Source of the DNA: Catenovulum maritimum
Lineage (GTDB): Bacteria > Pseudomonadota > Gammaproteobacteria > Enterobacterales > Alteromonadaceae
Length of the DNA: 64,000 nt
Assembly (NCBI RefSeq): GCF_001050375.1
Contig: NZ_KQ130494.1
Span: forward strand, 52,241-116,240
Direction: 5' to 3'
The position numbers were made by a program, and so were the translations under genes. Position 1 is the stretch's first letter; every line of letters starts with the position of its first letter. Under the pieces are notes generated by a model. The model made no database searches and had not been told where the DNA came from. It was given only the letters and a program-made list of their open reading frames with translations. This document shows, one piece after another, positions 8,138 through 17,003 of this stretch.

Positions 8138-9265
8138 GTGAAAAAGTGTTTAGTTGTTACTGCTGCGTTTTATCCAGCATATAAGTATGGTGGGCCTGTA
8201 AGGAGTTTAAAAAATTTAGTTGATTCTTTAGGGGGGGAATTAGACTTTAAGGTTGTAACATCTGATAGAGATATGGGGGATACCAATAGCTTCGATGGTA
8301 TTAATGTGAATAGTTGGAATAATAAATATAACAATATTCCAGTATTTTATTGCGCCCCTGAATATTCCTTTTTAAAGCTTTTTAAAGAAGTATTTAAAAA
8401 AAGTGACTTTGATATTTTATACATTAACAGTTTCTTTGACACCAAATTCTCTATTCTGATTCACCTACTCGTTTGGTTAAATTTAATTAAATGCGAAAAC
8501 ATAATTTTGGCTCCTCGTGGCGAATTGACTGAAGGTGCTATGAGTTTTAAAAGACTAAAAAAGTTATGTTATGTGTTTTTATTCAGGTTAATGCGACTGG
8601 AAAAGAAAATAAAGTTTCATTTCACTTCGACTGAAGAGTTTGTTGAATCTAAGCGCTTTATAAATATTGAAAAGTATAAAATTGCGCCAAATATGCATGC
8701 CGCAATTCCGAATTATACAAGGAAAAGTAAAGTTAAGGGGGAGCTGGAGCTAATTTTTCTTTCCAGAATATCTCCCAAGAAAAATTTGGAATTTTTGATA
8801 TCAGCTTTAAAGGAGGTTAATGAAGGGAAAATAACGTTTACTATCGCTGGAACGATTGATGATGCCGACTACTGGAAGGAATGCCAAGCGAAGTTGTCAA
8901 CTTTGCCAGCAAACATAAATGTAAGGTTTTTGGGACCTATAAATAGGATTCAAGTAAGGCATGAATTGGGAAATAGTCATTTATTTGTCCTTCCTACTTA
9001 CAACGAAAATTATGGGCACTCGATTGTAGAAGCCATGGTGAGCTCAAACTTGTTGTTAATATCAGATCAGACACCATGGAGTAAAGTGCAGAACTGTGGC
9101 AGCTTCGTAGGTAAGTTAGACAATGTTGAATATTTCTCAAACGCAATTCGAACAGTTTTGCGAATGAATGAAGCTGAGTTTAACGAAAAAACTTTTACGA
9201 CTTTTGAATATTGCAAAAACTGCCTCGACGATAACGAAGTAAAAGTGAACCAAATATTTAAGTAA
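8138..9265 (+). CDS. GT4-family glycosyltransferase
   Basis: This 375-residue retaining glycosyltransferase starts at GTG 8138. The N-terminal half has the acceptor-domain pattern FYPAYKYGGPVRSL, in which a glycine-rich GGP loop is common to WcaI/WfaA-like GT4 enzymes. The C-terminal half has FLSRISPKKNLEFLISAL and PTYNENYGHSIVEAM, the E-x7-E nucleotide-sugar-binding signature of GT4. It is probably a soluble or membrane-associated enzyme that adds one sugar to the lipid-linked repeat unit. It follows a 185-base non-coding stretch, so it may be less tightly coupled to the upstream genes. Donor and acceptor are not predictable. Confidence 0.85.
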   Translation: MKKCLVVTAAFYPAYKYGGPVRSLKNLVDSLGGELDFKVVTSDRDMGDTNSFDGINVNSWNNKYNNIPVFYCAPEYSFLKLFKEVFKKSDFDILYINSFFDTKFSILIHLLVWLNLIKCENIILAPRGELTEGAMSFKRLKKLCYVFLFRLMRLEKKIKFHFTSTEEFVESKRFINIEKYKIAPNMHAAIPNYTRKSKVKGELELIFLSRISPKKNLEFLISALKEVNEGKITFTIAGTIDDADYWKECQAKLSTLPANINVRFLGPINRIQVRHELGNSHLFVLPTYNENYGHSIVEAMVSSNLLLISDQTPWSKVQNCGSFVGKLDNVEYFSNAIRTVLRMNEAEFNEKTFTTFEYCKNCLDDNEVKVNQIFK

Positions 9266-9293
9266 TCCATACGGAAAAAAGGTAACCAACAAG

Positions 9294-10415
9294 ATGTTTA
9301 GAAAAGTATTTAGGTTTTGGATAGTCTACGGTACTCGAAGGACTTTCATAAAAGTTATGGGGCGGCTACGCAAGCCAATAGATATACGATTGTTTATTAA
9401 TCCTATTTACGTTTTATTCCCACCTAAAAAAGAAATAGGGATCATTGGGGCCGGACAATTTGCGTTTGCTACGATAAGCTATTTTATTCTGACTTCTAGG
9501 TATGGCAGAATAAAAGCAGTATACGACATTGATAAAATGAATGCTGAGTCTTTAGGTCGTGCTTATAAAGCGAAAGTCTATACTAATTTTAGTAAACTTA
9601 TAAAAGATGTGGATATCGTATATATTGCTTCGAATCATGCGAGCCATAGTAGTTATTCTATTGAAGCGCTAAATAATAATAAGGTTGTTTATTGCGAGAA
9701 ACCTGTGTCAGTAGACTTTAAACAACTTAAAAATTTGCATAACGTAGTGAAGACTAAAGAAAGTAAATTTTACTGTGGGTACAATAGACCTCATAGTCCA
9801 ATAATTAAACTTGTTAAAGAGCAGTATGGGGAAGTATTGCGTTCGAATCCACTAACGTTATCTTGCTATGTCAGGGGGCACGATATACCAGCAGAACATT
9901 GGTACAGAAACCCAGGAGAAGGTACTAGAGTTTGTGGTAATCTGGGGCACTGGATAGATTTATTTGTATCATTGATTTGGGAAAGAATAGAACAAATTTC
10001 ACTCTTTAAATTAGTCATTGTTTCCAGTGATGATTGTATTCCTGACGATAATGCTACACTTTTAATAACTACTAATATTGGCGATTTGTTTAGTGTAACA
10101 ATATCAAGTCGATATGAACCCTTTGAAGGGATTGATGAGTCGATTAACCTTCAAGTCGACAAATTGAATTTGAAAATTGACGATTTTAGGGCAGCAAAAA
10201 TTAATTGCGATTCCAATTTAAGGAAATTCAAATTTCGACATAAGAATGTAGGTCATAAGAATGCTATAAACCAACCTTTTGAGCAAATACAAATTAGAAA
10301 CTACAAAGAATACTTTTTTTCATCGTACCTCACAATTGCGTTTGCAGAAATGATCAAAAGTAGTGAAACTAAAATCGAAATTCAATCTAACCAAATTGTA
10401 GAGTTTTTTAAATGA
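9294..10415 (+). CDS. Gfo/Idh/MocA-family oxidoreductase related to the partner domain downstream
   Basis: The 373-residue protein carries about 40 extra N-terminal residues rich in Arg and aromatic residues. Then come the nucleotide-binding loop IGIIGAGQFAFATI and YCEKPVSVDFKQL (the EKP motif). The YNRP segment and HDIPAEHWYRNPGEGTRV followed by GHWIDL match the same positions in the C-terminal half of the next protein (IPGNHWTQ and CHFIDL). The two are therefore distant relatives within one module. The last four bases overlap the next start (ATGA), indicating translational coupling. The sugar substrate is unknown. Confidence 0.75.
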   Translation: MFRKVFRFWIVYGTRRTFIKVMGRLRKPIDIRLFINPIYVLFPPKKEIGIIGAGQFAFATISYFILTSRYGRIKAVYDIDKMNAESLGRAYKAKVYTNFSKLIKDVDIVYIASNHASHSSYSIEALNNNKVVYCEKPVSVDFKQLKNLHNVVKTKESKFYCGYNRPHSPIIKLVKEQYGEVLRSNPLTLSCYVRGHDIPAEHWYRNPGEGTRVCGNLGHWIDLFVSLIWERIEQISLFKLVIVSSDDCIPDDNATLLITTNIGDLFSVTISSRYEPFEGIDESINLQVDKLNLKIDDFRAAKINCDSNLRKFKFRHKNVGHKNAINQPFEQIQIRNYKEYFFSSYLTIAFAEMIKSSETKIEIQSNQIVEFFK

Positions 10416-12550
10416 AACAAATCCTTCAAGATATGGCGAAGGGAGGCTCGGCCATAGTTGAAGCTCCGGCGCCACAAGTAAAAAAAAATAACGTGATTAT
10501 AAACACGGCAACCACATTAATATCAGCAGGCACAGAACGTATGCTGGTAGATTTTGGTAAGGCAAATTTAATTGATAAAGCGCGCTCGCAGCCCGATAAA
10601 GTAAAAATGGTACTTGAGAAAGTACAAACCGATGGTTTAATGACAACACTTGATGCTGTTAAATCTAAATTGGCCCAACCTTTACCCCTTGGTTATTGCA
10701 ACGTAGGTGTTGTGGAACGGGTTGGTAATGGTGCTGATAACTTTAAAGTAGGTGACAGAGTAGTATCTAATGGCCCTCATGCTGATGTAGTTCGAGTGTC
10801 TAAAAACTTGGCAGCGAAAATTCCCAACAATGTTACCGATGAAGAAGCATCATTTACCGTGGTTGCTAGTATTGGCTTGCAAGGTATTCGTTTGGCAAAC
10901 CCTACAATGGGGGAATGTTTTGTTGTTACTGGTGTTGGGTTAATAGGGCTGTTAACGGTACAAATGCTGCGTGCTCAAGGGTGTCGAGTTCTTGCTATTG
11001 ATTTTGACCAATCTAAACTTGATATGGCAAAACAATTTGGTGCAGAAATTTGCAATCCAGGAAAAGGCGAAGATCCTGTCGCTGTCGGTATGGCGTTTAG
11101 TCGTGGTGTGGGGGTAGATGGGGTTATTATTACTGCATCTACTAAGTCAAATGACCCTGTTACCCAAGCGGCGCGTATGAGTCGTAAACGCGGCCGTATA
11201 ATTTTAGTGGGTGTGACCGGCTTAGAGTTAAGCCGAGCGGACTTCTATGAGAAAGAACTTATTTTTCAGGTGTCTTGTTCATATGGCCCTGGTCGCTATG
11301 ATGCTAATTATGAAGTGCAAGGTAATGACTATCCGCTAGCATTTGTGCGTTGGACTGAACAACGTAATTTTGAAGCCATTTTAGATATGATGGCCGGCGG
11401 GCAACTTGATGTTAAGCCATTAATCACACATCGTTTTAAGTTTGAAGATGCGAGCGATGCTTATGATTTACTAACCACTGATAAAAGCGCCTTAGGGATA
11501 TTACTGCAGTTTGAATCAGAAACTGCAACTCGCCATGTAAAAACGATAAAACTTAATACAGTCGCTAATTACCAAGCTAACGATGCAGTCGTTGGCTTTA
11601 TTGGTGCTGGCAATTATGCATCGAGAATGTTAATTCCAGCCTTTAAGTCTGCAGGGGCTCAATTTCACAGTATATCAACTTCCGGTGGTATTAATGGCGT
11701 TACTCATGGCCAAAAAGCTGGTTTTTCAGAAGCCACTACCGATACACTTGCGATGATTGAAAACCCAAGCATTAATACTATCGCCATTGTTACACAGCAC
11801 AATAGTCATGCTTATTTTGTTAAGGAAGCCCTTAAAGCTGGTAAAAATGTTTTTGTTGAAAAGCCACTCGCAATTACTCATGAAGAATTAGCTGAAGTGA
11901 AATCGGCTTACGAAAACGCAATAAAATTAGATAACGCCCCTAAGTTAATGGTTGGCTTTAATCGTCGTTTTTCACCACAAATACAAAAAATGAAAGCTCT
12001 CCTTGAACCTATTAAAGAGCCGAAGTCATTTATCATGACTATGAACGCTGGTAGTATCCCAGGTAATCATTGGACACAAGATAATGCGGTAGGCGGTGGC
12101 CGTATCATTGGCGAAGCTTGCCACTTTATTGATTTAATGCGTTACTTGGCAGGAAGTGAAATTGTGTCTGTACAGGCGCGACGCATGGGTGATACCGATG
12201 CGGTTGAAATTACCGAAGATAAAGCGGCTATTATATTAGGCTTTGCCGACGGCTCATTTGGTACCATTCATTATTTAGCGAATGGCGCTGCTAGTTTCCC
12301 TAAAGAGCGGGTAGAAGTGTTTGCAAATGGCAAGGTATTACAGCTTGATAACTTTGTTAAGTTAAAAGGTTTTGGCTGGAAGGGATTTAAAAAAATGAAT
12401 TTGTGGAAACAAGATAAAGGTCAAAAAAACTGCTGCACCTTGTTCCTTGAATCTATTCAAAAAGGTAAGCAGGCCCCAATATCAGCCGAGGAAATATTTG
12501 AAATAGCTAAAATTTCGATTGATGTTGCTGAGCAATTGCGCAAACAATGA
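10412..12550 (+). CDS. Bi-domain oxidoreductase: zinc-type alcohol dehydrogenase fused to Gfo/Idh/MocA
   Basis: A 712-residue fusion. Residues 1-355 are a medium-chain alcohol dehydrogenase: the N-terminal part has LISAGTERMLVDFGKA, and the cofactor domain has GVGLIGLLTVQML. The classical structural-zinc cysteine cluster is not evident. Residues about 385-712 are a Gfo/Idh/MocA oxidoreductase: VGFIGAGNYASRML, VFVEKPLAITHEEL, then FNRRFSPQIQKM and CHFIDLMRYL. This architecture is annotated in many bacteria as 'bi-domain-containing oxidoreductase' and is regularly followed by a heparinase II/III-like gene, as here. The joint reaction has not been established to my knowledge. Both ends overlap neighbours by four bases. 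Confidence 0.9.
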   Translation: MKQILQDMAKGGSAIVEAPAPQVKKNNVIINTATTLISAGTERMLVDFGKANLIDKARSQPDKVKMVLEKVQTDGLMTTLDAVKSKLAQPLPLGYCNVGVVERVGNGADNFKVGDRVVSNGPHADVVRVSKNLAAKIPNNVTDEEASFTVVASIGLQGIRLANPTMGECFVVTGVGLIGLLTVQMLRAQGCRVLAIDFDQSKLDMAKQFGAEICNPGKGEDPVAVGMAFSRGVGVDGVIITASTKSNDPVTQAARMSRKRGRIILVGVTGLELSRADFYEKELIFQVSCSYGPGRYDANYEVQGNDYPLAFVRWTEQRNFEAILDMMAGGQLDVKPLITHRFKFEDASDAYDLLTTDKSALGILLQFESETATRHVKTIKLNTVANYQANDAVVGFIGAGNYASRMLIPAFKSAGAQFHSISTSGGINGVTHGQKAGFSEATTDTLAMIENPSINTIAIVTQHNSHAYFVKEALKAGKNVFVEKPLAITHEELAEVKSAYENAIKLDNAPKLMVGFNRRFSPQIQKMKALLEPIKEPKSFIMTMNAGSIPGNHWTQDNAVGGGRIIGEACHFIDLMRYLAGSEIVSVQARRMGDTDAVEITEDKAAIILGFADGSFGTIHYLANGAASFPKERVEVFANGKVLQLDNFVKLKGFGWKGFKKMNLWKQDKGQKNCCTLFLESIQKGKQAPISAEEIFEIAKISIDVAEQLRKQ

Positions 12551-14181
12551 AAACTAAGTTAAATCAATTTATAAAGGTATTTCATACTATGAAATACCTT
12601 AAGTTCAAGCAGGTGTTTTATCGCTTGTATTACAAATTTAAAAAGCCTTCCGTTGGTTTAGAGACAGGTGAGGTAACGCAGTTCAATAACTGGCAATGGA
12701 CGGGTCCTTCGCTTAACGCTACTAGTATATTGGGTCCAAATAAAGTCATATTTTTAAACAAAGAAGCTGTAATTGAGTCACAATCAGATTGGAATACTCC
12801 TGAGCAAACCAAGCTTTGGTTATACAATTTGCATTATTTTGATGATTTATGCGCTATTGATTATCAATCTCGTGAACAACTTCATTATGATTTTATTAAT
12901 CGGTGGATTGATGAAAATCCGCCCTGCTTAGGTAATGGTTGGGAGCCATATCCGTTATCTTTGAGATTAGTTAACTGGGTTAAGTGGTTCAGTCAAAAAG
13001 AAAATACTGATGTAAAGTATTTATCAAGTATTGCTCAACAGTCAGATGCGTTAATGCAACAACTTGAATATCATATTCTAGGTAATCACCTATTTGCTAA
13101 TGCCAAAGCGCTCACTTTTGTTGGCGCATTTTTAAAAGACGAAATAGCTGATAAGTTTGTTGTCACTGGATTAAAAATTCTTGATAAGGAAGTTAACGAG
13201 CAGTTTTTAGGTGATGGTGCTCACTTTGAATTATCACCCATGTATCACTGTATTTTGCTTTGGGATTTACTTGAGCTGATTGATTTAGGTATAACGAGTA
13301 AAAATAAATATATTGAGCCAAGGTTGCCTTTGTGGAAAGGCATTGCTGAAAAAGCACTCACTTGGTTAGAAACCATGAATCACCCAGATGGTGACGTGAG
13401 CTTTTTTAACGACGCTGCAATAGGTATAGCCCATAAACCAGCGCATATTTTTGAGTATGCGAAAAAATTGGGAATCGTTTGGCAGCCATGTAAAGTTGGC
13501 TTAACGGTAAATAAAGCTAGTGGTTATAGTAGGGTAAATCAAGCACAATATTCTTTAATTTTTGATCATGCGAATGTTGGTCCTGACTATTTACCTGGTC
13601 ATGCTCATGCTGATACGCTTAGTTTTGAAATGTCTGTTGGTAACGAGCGAGTATTTGTTAATTCGGGTACTTCATTATATGGCGTAAGTGCAGAGCGATT
13701 GCGGCAACGAGAAACAGCTGCTCATAATACAGTTGAAATAGGTGGTGAAAGTTCATCTGAGGTATGGTCTGGTTTTAGAGTTGCTCGTCGAGCTTATGCC
13801 AAATTACTTACTGTTAAACAAGAGGCCGATAAAGTAACGTTAGTTGCTCGTCATAACGGGTATTCCAGGTTCAAGCCAAAAGTTATTCATACTCGTGCAA
13901 TTACTTCAAATCCATCTTATTGTCAGATTGAAGACTCTCTGTCTTGCAAAGCCAATGCTTGTTACTACTTACATCTTCACCCTAAGATAAACGCCAACGT
14001 TTTAGATAATTACACTGTTGAACTGAATTTAATGTCAGGTAAACGAGTGCTTTTTACCAGTGAACAGCCTATAAAATTGGTGCCATCAACTTATCATCCA
14101 GAATTTGGTGTATCTATTGAAAGTAATAAAATTCAAATACCGTTCAGCACTGCAAAGTTAGTGACTCGTATTGAATTTTAA
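12547..14181 (+). CDS. Heparinase II/III-like (alginate lyase-like) protein in polysaccharide locus
   Basis: The 544-residue protein has an all-alpha N-terminal half (WLYNLHYFDDL, NGWEPYPLSLRLVNW, about 90-150). The C-terminal half is the heparinase II/III type, with the motif LPGHAHADTLSFEMS (about 350-364), in which the His pair is typical of these lyases. No signal peptide is visible, so it seems cytoplasmic, unlike secreted lyases. It overlaps the bi-domain oxidoreductase gene by four bases and precedes a WbuB-like glycosyltransferase. Known members in O-antigen/EPS loci are of unclear role, possibly editing or an elimination step during assembly. The lyase reaction is inferred from fold only. 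Confidence 0.85.
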   Translation: MKTKLNQFIKVFHTMKYLKFKQVFYRLYYKFKKPSVGLETGEVTQFNNWQWTGPSLNATSILGPNKVIFLNKEAVIESQSDWNTPEQTKLWLYNLHYFDDLCAIDYQSREQLHYDFINRWIDENPPCLGNGWEPYPLSLRLVNWVKWFSQKENTDVKYLSSIAQQSDALMQQLEYHILGNHLFANAKALTFVGAFLKDEIADKFVVTGLKILDKEVNEQFLGDGAHFELSPMYHCILLWDLLELIDLGITSKNKYIEPRLPLWKGIAEKALTWLETMNHPDGDVSFFNDAAIGIAHKPAHIFEYAKKLGIVWQPCKVGLTVNKASGYSRVNQAQYSLIFDHANVGPDYLPGHAHADTLSFEMSVGNERVFVNSGTSLYGVSAERLRQRETAAHNTVEIGGESSSEVWSGFRVARRAYAKLLTVKQEADKVTLVARHNGYSRFKPKVIHTRAITSNPSYCQIEDSLSCKANACYYLHLHPKINANVLDNYTVELNLMSGKRVLFTSEQPIKLVPSTYHPEFGVSIESNKIQIPFSTAKLVTRIEF

Positions 14182-14193
14182 AGGATTAATATT

Positions 14194-15372
14194 TTGAAAA
14201 TTTTGTTGTTTACATTTTATTATAAGCCTGATCTTTGCGCCGGTTCGTTTAGAACAACTGCGCTTGTCGAGCAGTTGAAGCACTTGCCTAATGTTGAAAT
14301 TGAAATAGTAACGACTATGCCTAATCGTTATGCAAGTTTCGAATCTGCGGCGTCTAAGTTTGAACAAACTGATAATGTGACGATTCACAGAATTGAATTG
14401 CCATCCCACAACAGTGGAATGCTCGACCAGATTAAATCTTTTCGAGCGTATTTTAAGGCTGCTCGAAAGTTAGTTAGTGGTAAAAGTTACGATTTGGTTG
14501 TATCAACCAGTTCCCGCTTGTTTACGGCCTTTTTAGGTGCTTTTGTAGCCAAACAAAAACAAATACCGCTATACCTAGACATTCGGGATATTTTTGTCGA
14601 TACAATCAAAGATGTTTTGAATCCTAAATTAGCTATGTTGGCTAAGCCTATACTCCACCTAGTTGAAAATTATACTTTTTCAAAGGCCAAACATATTAAC
14701 CTAGTTTCAGAGGGGTTTAAGCCTTATTTTGCCCCTAGGTTTAAACAACCTACCTATAGCTATTTTACTAATGGTATTGACAATGAGTTTATTAATGTAA
14801 GTAGTGAAGCACAATGTATAAATTCTATTGATGCACAGCATAAAAAAATAACCGTTTTATATGCAGGTAATATTGGCGAAGGGCAAGGCTTACATTCAGT
14901 TTTACCGGCACTTGCGAACAATGCTGGAGATAAATATCAATTTAAAATAATTGGTGATGGTGGTCGTAAAAAACAGTTGGAGCAAGCTTGTATTGGCATC
15001 GATAATATTAGCTTGTTGCCGCCAGTTAAGCGTGCTGAGTTGGTAGGCGAATATTTAAATGCAGATGTATTATTTTTGCATTTAAATGATTACCCTGCGT
15101 TTAAAAAAGTTTTACCATCCAAAATATTTGAATATGCTGCAATGGGAAAACCTATTTTAGCTGGTGTTCAAGGGTATTCAGCTCAATTTATAAATGAGCA
15201 AGTGGAGAATGCCAAGGTATTTTATCCAAATGATGGTAAGCAGGCAGCGTTGGCTTTGCAATCGCTTGATTTGATCGCAACAAATAGAGATGGTTTTATT
15301 AGAAAATTTGCACGGGAAAATATTATGCAAAATATGGCGCAATCTATTTTTGATATAAGTGGGACACGGTGA
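14194..15372 (+). CDS. WbuB-like GT4 glycosyltransferase
   Basis: This 392-residue protein starts at TTG 14194 with AAAGGA upstream. Its N-terminus, FTFYYKPDLCAGSFRTTAL, is the pattern of WbuB/FnlC-type transferases. It continues with LYLDIRDIFVDTIKD (about 128-142). The C-terminal part contains VLYAGNIGEGQGLHSVLPAL and LPSKIFEYAAMGKPILAG, the E-containing GT4 motif. WbuB-like proteins often transfer an N-acetyl-6-deoxyhexosamine such as L-FucNAc. That fits the WbpV-like and WbpM-like genes directly after it. The exact sugar is inference. The stop overlaps the next start (GTGA). Confidence 0.85.
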   Translation: MKILLFTFYYKPDLCAGSFRTTALVEQLKHLPNVEIEIVTTMPNRYASFESAASKFEQTDNVTIHRIELPSHNSGMLDQIKSFRAYFKAARKLVSGKSYDLVVSTSSRLFTAFLGAFVAKQKQIPLYLDIRDIFVDTIKDVLNPKLAMLAKPILHLVENYTFSKAKHINLVSEGFKPYFAPRFKQPTYSYFTNGIDNEFINVSSEAQCINSIDAQHKKITVLYAGNIGEGQGLHSVLPALANNAGDKYQFKIIGDGGRKKQLEQACIGIDNISLLPPVKRAELVGEYLNADVLFLHLNDYPAFKKVLPSKIFEYAAMGKPILAGVQGYSAQFINEQVENAKVFYPNDGKQAALALQSLDLIATNRDGFIRKFARENIMQNMAQSIFDISGTR

Positions 15373-16316
15373 GCAATATTCTAATAACAGGAGCTTCTGG
15401 ATTTGTCGGTAACAGTTTGCTGAATGAGTTGGATAAAGGAGTTGATTCTATTAGATTGTTAAGCAGACGAGATAGCTTTGCTGGCAAGTATGATATTTTT
15501 CAAGCTGAATTAAATGCCAATAGCGATTATGCCGATGCGCTTGAATGTGTAAATGTTGTAATTCATTGCGCAGCTAGAGTGCATGTGATGAATGATAAGG
15601 TTGCAGACCCATTAACAGAGTTTAGAGCCGTGAATACCGAGGGAACAATAAATTTAGCTAAACAAGCCGCCGAAGCTGGCGTGAAACGTTTTATTTTTGT
15701 TAGCTCCATTAAAGTTAATGGTGAAAGTACTAGTAATAGAAAACCTTATACTGCTTTCGATACTCCAACTCCAGAAGACCCATACGGTATTTCTAAGGCT
15801 GAGGCAGAGCAGCAGTTGCTTGAGCTTGGCAAAGAAACAGGCATGGAAATGGTAATAATTCGCCCGCCGTTAGTTTATGGAGAAGGTGTTAAAGCTAATT
15901 TTGCATCGTTAATGAGGTTAGTTGGGAAAGGCTTTCCGCTGCCATTTAGATTTATAAATGGTAATAAAAGAAGTTTAGTGTCGGTTTATAACTTAGTTGA
16001 TTTAATTAAGGTTTGTATTGAGCATCCCAAGGCGGCTAATCAGGTGTTTTTAGCGAGTGATGATCATGATTTATCTACGGCAGAAATGGTCGCACTCATG
16101 GCAAAAGTTCAAGGAAAGGTTAACATAGCATTACCTGTGCCCGTGTGGTGTTTTAAATTTGTTGGTAAGCTATTGGGCAAGCAAGCGGTTATAGATAGAC
16201 TTGTTGGCTCTCTTCAAGTTGATATTTCGCACACAAAAAATACGCTTGGGTGGCAGCCGCCTTATACTGTTGAACATGGGTTTAAGTTAGCGGCCAAACA
16301 GCCGGCTAAAAATTAA
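15369..16316 (+). CDS. NAD-dependent epimerase/dehydratase, WbpV-like UDP-4-keto-6-deoxy-HexNAc reductase
   Basis: An extended short-chain dehydrogenase of 315 residues. NILITGASGFVGNSLL is the N-terminal Rossmann loop. HCAARVHVMND (about 68-78) is the characteristic segment of the WbpV/FnlB-like subgroup. The active site is S-x-Y-x3-K-like, with YGISKAEAEQQL providing Tyr and Lys. Relatives reduce UDP-4-keto-6-deoxy-GlcNAc, the WbpM product, to UDP-QuiNAc or UDP-FucNAc. A WbpM-like gene lies 0.7 kb downstream. The start is GTG 15369, overlapping the glycosyltransferase stop. Confidence 0.85.
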   Translation: MSNILITGASGFVGNSLLNELDKGVDSIRLLSRRDSFAGKYDIFQAELNANSDYADALECVNVVIHCAARVHVMNDKVADPLTEFRAVNTEGTINLAKQAAEAGVKRFIFVSSIKVNGESTSNRKPYTAFDTPTPEDPYGISKAEAEQQLLELGKETGMEMVIIRPPLVYGEGVKANFASLMRLVGKGFPLPFRFINGNKRSLVSVYNLVDLIKVCIEHPKAANQVFLASDDHDLSTAEMVALMAKVQGKVNIALPVPVWCFKFVGKLLGKQAVIDRLVGSLQVDISHTKNTLGWQPPYTVEHGFKLAAKQPAKN

Positions 16317-16337
16317 TTTGGTTATTTTGGAAGTTAT

Positions 16338-16889
16338 ATGATTCGCTTGTTAGATTTTGTATTTGCATTTTTCGGTTTGTTAGTTGGTTTTCCTTTCTTA
16401 GTTATTTTGTTTGTGATTGGTTTGTTCGATACCGGTTCTCCTATATTCAGGCAAGAGCGTGTTGGGCGAAATAAAAAGCCTTTCACTTTGGTTAAATTTA
16501 GAACCATGTCTAAAGATACTGCCTCAGTTGCCAGCCACTTAGCCAGTAGTGCATCTATCACTAAGTTCGGTCATTTTTTGCGAAAAACTAAGCTAGACGA
16601 ACTGCCGCAATTATGGAATGTATTGAAAGGTGAAATGAGTTTGGTTGGCCCTCGCCCAGGGTTGTTTAATCAAGAGGAACTCACCCAAGCACGCGAAGCT
16701 CAAAATGTATTTGATGTTCGCCCGGGCATAACTGGGCTTGCTCAAGTTAATGAAATTGATATGTCTACGCCTGAGTTACTTGCTAAAACAGACAGGGAAA
16801 TGATCGATTCTCTAAATGTAGGAAATTATTTTAAGTATATTTTTATGACGGTTGCTGGTAAAGGTAGTGGAGACAGAGTAAAACCATAA
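16338..16889 (+). CDS. PglC-like initiating sugar-phosphate transferase
   Basis: This 183-residue monotopic phosphoglycosyltransferase has one N-terminal hydrophobic re-entrant segment (residues 4-30), and then [18 protein letters not shown] and [17 protein letters not shown]. Asp87-Glu88 is the catalytic acidic dyad known from PglC. The following SLVGPRPG completes the family signature. The enzyme moves a UDP-sugar's phosphosugar onto undecaprenyl phosphate, starting the repeat unit. The small size means it lacks the WcaJ/WbaP membrane domain. Neighbours suggest QuiNAc, FucNAc or a related 6-deoxy-HexNAc as the first sugar. The ribosome site is GGAAG before ATG 16338. Confidence 0.9.
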   Translation: MIRLLDFVFAFFGLLVGFPFLVILFVIGLFDTGSPIFRQERVGRNKKPFTLVKFRTMSKDTASVASHLASSASITKFGHFLRKTKLDELPQLWNVLKGEMSLVGPRPGLFNQEELTQAREAQNVFDVRPGITGLAQVNEIDMSTPELLAKTDREMIDSLNVGNYFKYIFMTVAGKGSGDRVKP

Positions 16890-17003
16890 TGTTAACTATC
16901 TCAACTAATTGAACAAAAGTACTGTGTAGAGTTTGTAAAGTTTGACATAATAACTGCATTAATTTAGCTGTATATTTATTAGGTAAGGAAACTTGGTCGC
17001 ATA

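Noticed and set aside
16942..16976. Promoter before the wbpM-like gene
   Set aside because: The TTGACA is perfect, but no -10 box lies at 16-18 bp (TATATT is 23 bp away), so it is only mentioned and not called.
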